This document shows, piece by piece, positions 7,239 through 14,089 of a stretch of 16,035 bases of DNA. How positions within the stretch are numbered: the first letter of the stretch is position 1; every line of letters begins with the position of its first letter. The DNA lies in NCBI GenBank assembly GCA_905214995.1, contig CAJMOT010000043.1, positions 1 through 16,035 on the forward strand. Direction: 5' to 3'. This DNA comes from an uncultured bacterium (GTDB taxonomy: Bacteria > Verrucomicrobiota > Verrucomicrobiia > Opitutales > Intestinicryptomonadaceae). Both the position numbers and the translations under genes were made by a program. Below the pieces are notes generated by a model. That model was not told the origin of the DNA. It searched no databases and worked only from the letters and a program-made list of their open reading frames with translations.

Positions 7239-7265
7239 GGAAGATTTCGGGCGGGAAAGGACGGG

Positions 7266-8399
7266 TTAGGCGAGCTCGAGGGCGAATTCGCGCGCTATTG
7301 ACGACAGGAATTTGGCGGCGCGGTTGTTTGCCTCTATTATATTGGGCGCGATGTTTGCTATCTGCCCTATTTTTATGTTTGAAAACTTCATTTCGGCGAG
7401 CTCCTGCTCCGATATGTCGGCGGCGCCGCAGAGCACCCAAATGGGCTTCTTGTGCTTTTCCGCCATTTTCGCGAGCAGGTACGGGCCTTTGCCCTGGGCG
7501 TCGGTTTTGTCGAATTTTCCCTCGCCGGTGACGAGCACGCCGCAATCTTTTACATGCCTGTCGAGGTCGGCGTATTTCGCGAATAGCTCGAAGCCGCTGA
7601 CGCGCTTGGCGCCGAGGAAATTTATTAGCCCGTACCCGCAACCGCCCGCGGAACCCGAGCCCGGGGCGTCGTGCAGGCTTTTGCCGAGGCACTTTTGGGA
7701 GACTTCCGTAAGCCGTTTCATGTTGGCTTCGAGCTCCCGCGCCTCCTCGTCGGTCGCGCCCTTTTGCCGCGAAAATTGCAGCGCGGCCCCATGCTCGCCC
7801 AGCAGCGGAGTCGCCACGTCGGTCGCCGCCACGAATTTTGCGGGGAGCGGCTTTTCGGGCGGAATTATTTTCGCGAGTTTTGCCAGCCCGCGACCGTTTG
7901 GCTCTATCGGACGGCCTTTGTCGTCGAGAAACTGGAAGCCGAGCGGTATCAGCAATCCTATTCCGCCGTCGTTGGTCGCGCTTCCGCCGACCCCCACAAT
8001 GATCGTCTTGTACCCCCTTTCGACGAGTTTTGCGAGTATGTTGCCCGAGCCTATGTTGGTGAGGGTGGCGGGATTCCTGTCAGCCTCGGATATGAGGTTT
8101 ATGCCGGAGGCCTCCGTCAGCCCCACGAGGGCGGTGTCGTCGTCGAGCAGCGCGCATTTGGCGGTCAGCGTCTGGCCGATGGGGTCTATGGTCTTGAGCC
8201 TTATGACCTTTGCGCCCTCTTTTACCTTTGCAACTGTGTCGACAAAACTGTCGCCGCCGTCGGTGAGCGAAAATTCCGTGACCGACGCGTTCGGCAGGGC
8301 GGAAAGTATGCCCATTTTTATTGCGTGGGACGCCTGCGCCGCCGAGAGCGATCCCCTAAATTTATCCGGTGCGACTAAAAATTTCAGATTTTTTTTCAT
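7266..8399 (-). CDS. Glycerate kinase (type I, GarK/GlxK family)
   Basis: This family phosphorylates D-glycerate with ATP, giving 2- or 3-phosphoglycerate according to subtype, and feeds lower glycolysis. The 377 residues are the usual length. Recognisable blocks are APDKFRGSLSA (10-20), equivalent to APDSFKGSLSA, and LTDGGDSFVDT (45-55), in the place of the usual VADGGEGT. Then come GVGGSATNDGG (136-146), ATDVATPLLGEHGA (192-205), GSGSAGGCGYGL (248-259) and TGEGKFDKTDAQGK (291-304). The ATG is preceded by AT-rich sequence with no Shine-Dalgarno. It is divergent from rhaA across a 177-bp region, so the two could share control. It is on the same strand as proC but likely a separate unit. The GarK versus GlxK product position cannot be told from sequence alone. 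Confidence 0.94.
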   Translation of the reverse strand: MKKNLKFLVAPDKFRGSLSAAQASHAIKMGILSALPNASVTEFSLTDGGDSFVDTVAKVKEGAKVIRLKTIDPIGQTLTAKCALLDDDTALVGLTEASGINLISEADRNPATLTNIGSGNILAKLVERGYKTIIVGVGGSATNDGGIGLLIPLGFQFLDDKGRPIEPNGRGLAKLAKIIPPEKPLPAKFVAATDVATPLLGEHGAALQFSRQKGATDEEARELEANMKRLTEVSQKCLGKSLHDAPGSGSAGGCGYGLINFLGAKRVSGFELFAKYADLDRHVKDCGVLVTGEGKFDKTDAQGKGPYLLAKMAEKHKKPIWVLCGAADISEQELAEMKFSNIKIGQIANIAPNIIEANNRAAKFLSSIAREFALELA

Positions 8400-8539
8400 A
8401 GCGGTATTCTATATATAGAGAAGATACTATTATCATCGACTCTAAAAGAAAACGAACAAAATACAATGTTTATTTTTTCGCAATTTTTCTTCGATTGCTT
8501 GGATTTTTCTTTTTCTTCTGAAAAAAAATCAAAAAAAAC

Positions 8540-8568
8540 TTGAAAATAAAACAAAATAAAACAAATAT
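8540..8568 (+). promoter_or_regulatory. Candidate rhaA promoter region with tandem A-rich decamer
   Basis: An A8-C tract (8531-8539) leads into TTGAAA (8540-8545), a -35-like hexamer. A weak -10-like AAATAT (8563-8568) lies 17 bp on, which would place the start of transcription at or next to the rhaA ATG. The spacer holds a perfect tandem decamer, AAAATAAAAC at 8543-8552 and 8553-8562, one helical turn apart and likely to bend DNA. The whole 8400-8576 divergent region is strikingly AT-rich. It also contains the 12-bp palindrome TCTATATATAGA (8408-8419) near the glycerate kinase start. A regulator gene is not present nearby. Confidence 0.35.
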
Positions 8569-8578
8569 GCTTTCATAT
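8565..8578 (+). other. Inverted repeat spanning the rhaA start codon
   Basis: ATATG (8565-8569) and CATAT (8574-8578) pair around a CTTT loop, and the second arm includes the first two bases of the rhaA ATG. The stem is short and AT-rich, so stability is low. It could be a protein-binding site rather than an RNA hairpin. Symmetry is seen; the role is unknown. Confidence 0.3.
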
Positions 8579-9827
8579 GGCATCGACTTACAATACGGCA
8601 AAACGGATTTACGCCGATTTCGGGGTGGACACCGAAAAGGCTATGAAGATCCTCGACGAAATCCCGCTTTCCATGCACTGCTGGCAGGGCGACGACGTCT
8701 GCGGATTTGAAACCCCCGACGCGACGCTCGGCTGCGGGGGAATCCAGACTACGGGCAACTTCCCGGGCAAGGCGCGCAATGTCGGGGAGCTGAGGGACGA
8801 CATCGCCGAGGCTATGAAGTACATACCCGGCAAGACGCGCCTGAACCTCCACGCCATTTACGGGGAGTTCGGCGGCAAAAAGGTCGACAGGGACGAAATT
8901 TCCTTCGAGCACTTCAAGGGGTGGGCCGACTGGTGCAAATCCCGCAAAATGGGAATGGACTTCAACCCGACGTTCTTCTCCCACCCGCTCGCGGCGGACG
9001 GGTTCACGCTTGCGAGCGCCGACAAATCTACGCGCAAATTCTGGATACGCCACGGCATCGCCTGCCGCAAAATTGCCGAGAAAATCGGAAAGACGCTCTC
9101 TGACACGGTCATCACCAACTTCTGGATGCCCGACGGAATGAAGGATTTCCCCGCCGACAGGCTCGGGCCCCGCGAGCGCATGGCGGCGTCCCTCGACGAA
9201 ATATTCTCCGTCAAGATAGCGCGCAAATACGCCCGCGACGCCGTGGAGTGCAAGCTCTTTGGCATAGGCAGCGAAAGCTATGTCGTGGGTTCGCACGAAT
9301 TTTTCATGGGATACGCCGTCAGAAACGCTCTGATTCTCACGCTCGACTCCGGCCACTTCCACCCGACGGAAACGATAGCCGACAAGATTTCCTCAACCCT
9401 CATGTTCGTCCCGGAGCTGCTGCTGCACGTATCGCGCGGGGTGAGATGGGACAGCGACCATGTCGTCGTATCCGACGACCCGACGGTTGCGGCAATGCGC
9501 GAGGTCGTCCGCTGCGGCGCGCTCGGCAGGGTGCGCATAGGCATGGACTTCTTCGACGCGAGCATAAACAGGATTTTCGCGTGGGCCGTCGGAATGAGGG
9601 CGGCGCGCAAGAGCCTGCTACTCGCCCTCCTCGATCCGATTTCCATGCTGCGCGACGCCGAGAAGCGCGGCGACTACGGCGCGCGCCTCGCGCTGCTCGA
9701 AGAGGCGCAGAACCTGCCCTCCGGCGACGTATGGGCGGAATACTGCGCCCGCGCGGGCGTGCCGTGCGGCGTTAAAATGCTCGATTCCGTAAAAAAGTAC
9801 GAGCGCGACGTAATCCTCCGGCGCTGA
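8577..9827 (+). CDS. rhaA: L-rhamnose isomerase
   Basis: RhaA converts L-rhamnose to L-rhamnulose with divalent metal (Mn2+) in the cytoplasm, the first step of rhamnose catabolism. The 416-residue product is close to the 419 of the E. coli enzyme. Diagnostic stretches are LSMHCWQGDDVCGFE (31-45) with GGIQTTGNFPGKA (54-66), LNLHAIYGE (89-97) and MDFNPTFFSHP (127-137). Metal and catalytic residues by motif are Glu233 in GSESYVVGSHEFFMGYA, Asp257 and His260 in LTLDSGHFHPTE, and Asp292/Asp294 in RWDSDHV. An out-of-frame ATG lies 10 bp upstream of the true ATG, and no Shine-Dalgarno sequence is present. rhaT follows after 6 bp. No rhaB, rhaD or rhamnose regulator is in the window. Confidence 0.98.
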   Translation: MASTYNTAKRIYADFGVDTEKAMKILDEIPLSMHCWQGDDVCGFETPDATLGCGGIQTTGNFPGKARNVGELRDDIAEAMKYIPGKTRLNLHAIYGEFGGKKVDRDEISFEHFKGWADWCKSRKMGMDFNPTFFSHPLAADGFTLASADKSTRKFWIRHGIACRKIAEKIGKTLSDTVITNFWMPDGMKDFPADRLGPRERMAASLDEIFSVKIARKYARDAVECKLFGIGSESYVVGSHEFFMGYAVRNALILTLDSGHFHPTETIADKISSTLMFVPELLLHVSRGVRWDSDHVVVSDDPTVAAMREVVRCGALGRVRIGMDFFDASINRIFAWAVGMRAARKSLLLALLDPISMLRDAEKRGDYGARLALLEEAQNLPSGDVWAEYCARAGVPCGVKMLDSVKKYERDVILRR

Positions 9828-9833
9828 TTCCCC

Positions 9834-10895
9834 ATGAACCCGCTTTTAGGAGTGTTTCTGCACGGCGTGGGCGGATTCGCCTCCGCGTCGTTCTACGTGC
9901 CCATCAAATTCGTCAGGAAGTGGCGGTGGGAGGTGGCGTGGATTGTCATGGGAATCGTGGCGTGGCTCGTCACGCCGATGGTTGTTGCGACAATCACAAT
10001 ACCCACGTGGCCCGAGGCCATAGCGCGCACCGACGCGCGCGTGCTGCTTCTGACCGCGCTGTTCGGCGGAATGTGGGGCTTCGGCAACGTCGCCTACGGG
10101 CTCACGATGCGCTACCTCGGGCTCGGGCTCGGCGTGGCGGTCGCGCTCGGAACCTGCGCGATATTCGGCACCCTGATTCCGCCGATAGTTTCGGGAACTT
10201 TTGCGGGCATATTTTCCACCGCGGGCGGGCTCGTAGTGATGACGGGCGTCGTGATAGGCGCGCTGGGAATCGCGATAAACGGGGTCGCGGGGGTGATGAA
10301 GGAGCGCGAGTGCGCCAATGCGGATTCGCTGCCGGAGTTCGACATCAAAAAGGGGCTCGCCGTCGCCGTGGTCTCGGGGCTTTTCAGCGCGGGGTTTGCG
10401 TTTTCCCTCGCGATGGGTTCCCCCATCGCGGAGGTCGCGAAGTCCATCGCAGTGGATACCGGCGCGCGCGCTCCCGAATCCGCCGACTTTTTCAAGAACA
10501 ACTCGACGCTCGTAGTCACTCTTTGGGGAGGGTTTGTCAGCAACCTTTTGATTTGCGGGTATATGCTCGCAAAGAACAGGAGCGCGGGCGACTTGGTTTC
10601 GGCAGGCGCGCGCCTGGGGCTTTCAAACTTCCTGCTCTGCGCAATGGCGGGCGTGTGTTGGTACGGCCAGTTTTTCTTCTACGGAATGGGCACCACGCAG
10701 CTCGGGAAGGATTACGAGTTTTCGAGCTGGTCGCTGCACATGTCATTCATCATAATTTTCGCGGCGTTGTGGGGGCTCGCGCTGCGCGAGTGGAAGGGCA
10801 CGAGCGCCCTCACGAGAACGGTGCTGTGGCTCGGCATCCTGGTTCTGATATCATCGACTTTCGTGATAGGCCTCGGCAACGCCTTCGGAGGGTAG
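9834..10895 (+). CDS. rhaT: L-rhamnose/proton symporter RhaT
   Basis: RhaT imports L-rhamnose across the inner membrane with protons and belongs to the drug/metabolite transporter superfamily. The 353 residues (344 in E. coli) form about ten hydrophobic segments. The family pattern is strong. It includes FLHGVGGFASASFYVPIKFVRKW near the N-terminus, FGGMWGFGNVAYGLTMRYLG (77-96), KKGLAVAVVSGLFSAGFAF (172-190), WYGQFFFYGMG (276-286) and SSWSLHMSF (297-305). It starts 6 bp after the rhaA stop, so import and isomerisation are co-expressed. There is no Shine-Dalgarno sequence, which suggests coupling to rhaA translation. A bidirectional terminator lies just downstream. Confidence 0.96.
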   Translation: MNPLLGVFLHGVGGFASASFYVPIKFVRKWRWEVAWIVMGIVAWLVTPMVVATITIPTWPEAIARTDARVLLLTALFGGMWGFGNVAYGLTMRYLGLGLGVAVALGTCAIFGTLIPPIVSGTFAGIFSTAGGLVVMTGVVIGALGIAINGVAGVMKERECANADSLPEFDIKKGLAVAVVSGLFSAGFAFSLAMGSPIAEVAKSIAVDTGARAPESADFFKNNSTLVVTLWGGFVSNLLICGYMLAKNRSAGDLVSAGARLGLSNFLLCAMAGVCWYGQFFFYGMGTTQLGKDYEFSSWSLHMSFIIIFAALWGLALREWKGTSALTRTVLWLGILVLISSTFVIGLGNAFGG

Positions 10896-10909
10896 GTCGC
10901 TTTCGATTC

Positions 10910-10929
10910 CGCCTTTCGCAAGAAAGGCG
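10910..10929 (+). other. Stem-loop after rhaT
   Basis: CGCCTTTC (10910-10917) pairs perfectly with GAAAGGCG (10922-10929) around a GCAA tetraloop of the stable GNRA type. It is followed by A, not T, so it is probably an accessory 3' hairpin upstream of the terminator rather than a terminator itself. Confidence 0.6.
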
Positions 10930-10930
10930 A

Positions 10931-10968
10931 AAAAAAACCTCCGTACCTTGCGCTCCGGAGGTTTTTTT
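10931..10968. terminator. Bidirectional terminator between rhaT and the lipoprotein gene
   Basis: AAAAAAACCTCCG (10931-10943) pairs with CGGAGGTTTTTTT (10956-10968), with an 11-nt loop. Read on either strand, the GC stem is followed by at least seven T. It lies 36 bp after the rhaT stop and 40 bp beyond the stop of the convergent gene, so it can serve both. Confidence 0.92.
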
Positions 10969-11007
10969 ATTTGCGTATTCATACCCGCCGAATGGCAGGG
11001 CCGCGCG

Positions 11008-13503
11008 CTATTCGTATATGAGCGTTGTCGTGATTTTGCAGGGCTCGGAGGACTTGAACCTTATCCAATATCCTTTCAGGTCGTCCCCGAATTCTTTGAC
11101 GAGCTCTTTCCCCTTTTCCAGCCGGACTGCGCCGTATTTCACCCAGAGCCCCGTGCCGTCCACGTCTATTTCGATGTCTAGCTCGGTGTCGGAGTCTGCG
11201 AGCGCTTTGAGGGTTTTTTTGTCGTATCCCGTCAGCAGGTACGGGTCGGAGGTTTCGCCTTTCGCGACGCTTGCGCCGTGCCACGGGCTTCCGATCCCCA
11301 CGGGCTTGCCGAGCTTCCAGAGGTCGTCTATTACGCCCGCCCACAGCGCGAATTTTCCGTCTTCGGAGACTATTATGCGCGGGTTGCCGAGCGATTTCGC
11401 GCCCTCGGAAATTCCGCTGAAAAGCATCATGCCGCGGTACGAGCAGAAGTCGAAGATTTTGAGGTTGTGCGAGGCAATCGGGCGGATTTTCGCAAAGCCC
11501 TGCGCGTTGACGGCGGGGAGCTCGTAGAAGGTTCCCGCGCAGTTGAGGAGGTCGCGCTCAGTTGCGACCTCACGCGCGAGGCGCGGCGTCCCGAAAGCGC
11601 TCTTGCCGTCGTAGAGGGGGTTGCGCGGCAGCCTGTACCGCCTGCCTTCCTCGACGACGAGGACGGAATCCGAATCGTAGGTTATCCCCTTCGGCTCGAA
11701 CGCCGACGCCTTGACTTTTTCGGCGTCTATCCCGCCGTCTTTTGCGAGCCTCATTTTCCCGTCGAGCGAATACGCGCCGAGGGCGGAAACTTTTTTGCCG
11801 TCGCTTTTCCATGCGTACGCTCCGAGCTTCGCGTGTTTCCTTTCGAGCGACCGCAGCAGGGCGGCGGTGCCGGTTGCCGGAGAGCCCGCGCGCATTATCC
11901 CGTCGAATATCGGCGAAATTTCCGCCCCGCGCGCGTCGGGGTTGGAGAAGTGGAAGTGCGCGGTAAGCGATTTCGCGTCGGAGAGCGGGCGTACTTTTAT
12001 CCACTCGGCGGCGGGAAGCTTTACGAACTTAGAGCCGTTCGCGGGCAGCTCGACGGTTTCAAACGCCTCGAATTTCCCCCTGCCGTCCGATTTCAACAGC
12101 TCGACTTTCAGGGGGGATGGGGTCTTGTGGTCGAGCGCAAGCACCCCGCTCTCGAAACCGCCCGACAGCATCGGGTCGGAGAGAGTGCCGCCCTTTATGT
12201 CCTCGCGCAAAAACACGCTGCCGCGCCCGAGAGCCGGGCCGAGCCTGTCGATGTCGGGCTCTTTCATGAACCACAGGTTTGAGTTTGAGTTTAGCGGCGA
12301 GACGTTTTCGCCCTTCAAGTCCCTCTTGTTGAAAAATTCCTTTTGAGCGGAGTCGTCGCAGCCGAATACTACGGCGCCCTGCCAGCGGCAGAAGTCGCCT
12401 ATGACTTTCAGGTACGAGGAGCGCATGCGGATTCCGGAAAAGTCGGCTTTCGAGAAGGTCGGCGGGAATTTCCAGAACGCCCCGTGCATTGTCATAAGGT
12501 AGTCCTTTTCGCCGATTTCGCGTATGCGCGGCCACTCGGTGTTCCAGCCGTGCGAGCCGTCGTAGGAGTGGCTCGTTTTGGGCAGGCGGAAAGACGACCA
12601 TTCGCCGCCGTCGTTGAGCATGAGGATCACGGACTTCGGATCCCAGCCGAGCGCCCAAATCGGGTCTTTCGACGGGTCGGAGGCGCCGCGGATTCCGCCG
12701 GGGCCGGTGATTTCCGTGAACTGGCAGATTCTTATGGGCGTCCAGTCGGCGTCGCCGGGCTTCCATTCGGCGAGGGCTCCGGACTTTATCGTTGGATCCT
12801 TTTCAACGCGCGGGTGGCGCACGCCGTTGTTGGAGTAAAACGCCTTTCCGAAGCCCGAGTAGAATCCCTTGCCGTGGTATCCGTGCAGTTTGGACTTTTG
12901 CGGAAGTTTTGCGTTTGCCCCGTTTGCTTTTGCGCGTTCTTTAAGGTTGCCGTCGCGTATGATTTCCCTTGCTTCAAGAGTTTTTGCGTCGACCTCGTAA
13001 AGGCCTTCTTCCATGGTGGCGAAGTAGATCTTGCCCGCAGGATCCCCTATGTGGCGGGCGTTGCCCGTCAATCTTCCGGGCATCTTGTCGCGCGGTATGG
13101 CGCGAACGTTGCCCTTTGAGTCTATCGCGTAGCAGCCGATGAAGAGCTGGCCGGTTTCGCCGTGGATCATCCTGTTGGCGTGCGTACCCCCGAGGCTTTC
13201 GGGGCGGACTTTCCTCTCGAGATCCGGGGTTATTTCGTAGAGTTTGTCGGACGACTCGAATACGCAGTGCGGCCCGTAGGTCACGACCCAGAGCTTTCCT
13301 GCCCACGGCACGACAGCGCCGGTTCCGCATTCGCCCTCGTTGTTCCAGTACGCCAGGTGCGGGTATACGCCCGATATGCAGGGCTTGTCCGATTTTATCG
13401 GCGCCTCTTCGGAGCGGCGGGTTTCCGCCGCTCCGTCCGGGTTCGCCGCGCACGCGGAGAGCAGGACGGCGGCAAACAGCGCTCCGGGCGCGAGTTTTCG
13501 CAT
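11008..13503 (-). CDS. Large secreted lipoprotein with internal duplication, unknown function
   Basis: From the ATG at 13503 (831 residues) the product begins MRKLAPGALFAAVLLSAC, a lipoprotein signal with lipidated Cys18. This start has GAGGA 8 nt upstream, whereas the in-frame ATG at 13521 has no Shine-Dalgarno. The mature part is rich in short beta-like segments with Trp and Gly (CGTGAVVPWAGKLWVVTYGPH, LYEITPDLERKVRPESLGGTHANRMIH, GRLTGNARHIGDPAGKIYFATMEEGLYEVD), resembling propeller-type repeats. About residues 291-519 and 613-830 are diverged copies of one another. Shared landmarks are SFRLPK/RYRLPR, GAFWKFP/GTFYELP, IGDFCRWQG/IFDFCSYRG and LGRG...SDPMLSGG/VGIG...SDPYLLTG. From memory, similar uncharacterised proteins occur in other Verrucomicrobia, Planctomycetes and Bacteroidetes; I cannot confirm this here. 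It is convergent with rhaT, so a role in surface sugar handling is possible but unproven. Confidence 0.9.
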   Translation of the reverse strand: MRKLAPGALFAAVLLSACAANPDGAAETRRSEEAPIKSDKPCISGVYPHLAYWNNEGECGTGAVVPWAGKLWVVTYGPHCVFESSDKLYEITPDLERKVRPESLGGTHANRMIHGETGQLFIGCYAIDSKGNVRAIPRDKMPGRLTGNARHIGDPAGKIYFATMEEGLYEVDAKTLEAREIIRDGNLKERAKANGANAKLPQKSKLHGYHGKGFYSGFGKAFYSNNGVRHPRVEKDPTIKSGALAEWKPGDADWTPIRICQFTEITGPGGIRGASDPSKDPIWALGWDPKSVILMLNDGGEWSSFRLPKTSHSYDGSHGWNTEWPRIREIGEKDYLMTMHGAFWKFPPTFSKADFSGIRMRSSYLKVIGDFCRWQGAVVFGCDDSAQKEFFNKRDLKGENVSPLNSNSNLWFMKEPDIDRLGPALGRGSVFLREDIKGGTLSDPMLSGGFESGVLALDHKTPSPLKVELLKSDGRGKFEAFETVELPANGSKFVKLPAAEWIKVRPLSDAKSLTAHFHFSNPDARGAEISPIFDGIMRAGSPATGTAALLRSLERKHAKLGAYAWKSDGKKVSALGAYSLDGKMRLAKDGGIDAEKVKASAFEPKGITYDSDSVLVVEEGRRYRLPRNPLYDGKSAFGTPRLAREVATERDLLNCAGTFYELPAVNAQGFAKIRPIASHNLKIFDFCSYRGMMLFSGISEGAKSLGNPRIIVSEDGKFALWAGVIDDLWKLGKPVGIGSPWHGASVAKGETSDPYLLTGYDKKTLKALADSDTELDIEIDVDGTGLWVKYGAVRLEKGKELVKEFGDDLKGYWIRFKSSEPCKITTTLIYE

Positions 13504-13588
13504 TTTGTTTTTCCTCGTCATAGTCGTATGTTTTTTTGAAATTAAAACGCGATAAGGTTGAATAAAATATGCGCAAGCGGGCGAAAGT

Positions 13589-14089
13589 CTACGCTTTTTT
13601 GCGGCGCATGTTGAGCAGCTTTTTTCTGAGCTTCGGGCGGTCTTCCGCCGCCACTATGTAGCCGACGCATTCGGGGAATCCGCACCTGCACGGATGGTCC
13701 AAGAAGTGCTCGAAGGCGTAGCCGTAGTTGTAGAGGATTTCCTCGCCCTTTTTTATGTCGCGCGTGGCGTAGATGTATATGCGGCCGTCCTCGCTGACGG
13801 ATTCGCTGTTGGTTCGGCAGGCGTGGTTTATTAGGCGCGCGTCGTTGTACTCGAAGTTCCCGTCGATGTCCCACTCGTCGTCGAGCTCGAATATGTAGAC
13901 TGCGCCCTCTCCCGTCTTCTTCGCGAATTCCTCGCGCTCGAGCCCCCTGCGGTTGGATTCCTCCTTGCTGATCTTTTCTCCGAGGTATTCCATTATGCGC
14001 TCGCCGTTTTTTATGTCGCGCGCGGCGAACACCCCGTTGCCGTGTATTGGCGACTTGCGTATCTCGTAGGCTTTTGCGCGGCGCGTCAT
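13589..14089 (-). CDS. SET-domain protein-lysine methyltransferase
   Basis: SET enzymes methylate protein lysines using S-adenosylmethionine. From the ATG at 14089 the product has 166 residues and is essentially a bare SET domain. It shows SPIHGNGVFAARDIKNGERI (13-32), EYLGEKIS, FELDDEWDIDG and the NH(S/A)C-type motif INHAC (87-91). RIYIYATRDIKKGEEILYNYGY (103-124) contains the C-terminal catalytic Tyr region. A post-SET-like zinc motif, CRCGFPEC, places Cys at 134, 136 and 141. The usual NHSCxPNC is altered to NHACRTNSE. The frame is open further upstream to 14254, but that lies inside panB. The ATGA overlap with the panB stop and a GGAGG 4 nt before the ATG fix the start and imply translational coupling. 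The C-terminus is strongly basic (KLRKKLLNMRRKKA). The target is unknown; chlamydial relatives act on histone-like proteins, and no such protein is in the window. Confidence 0.9.
   Translation of the reverse strand: MTRRAKAYEIRKSPIHGNGVFAARDIKNGERIMEYLGEKISKEESNRRGLEREEFAKKTGEGAVYIFELDDEWDIDGNFEYNDARLINHACRTNSESVSEDGRIYIYATRDIKKGEEILYNYGYAFEHFLDHPCRCGFPECVGYIVAAEDRPKLRKKLLNMRRKKA

Noticed and set aside
8529..9362. 277-codon minus-strand open frame under rhaA
   Set aside because: Antisense shadow of rhaA with no recognisable motif.
9920..11527. 535-codon plus-strand open frame overlapping rhaT
   Set aside because: It is a shadow of rhaT in another frame, Arg/Gly-rich with no domain. It also runs through the bidirectional terminator into the antisense of the lipoprotein gene.
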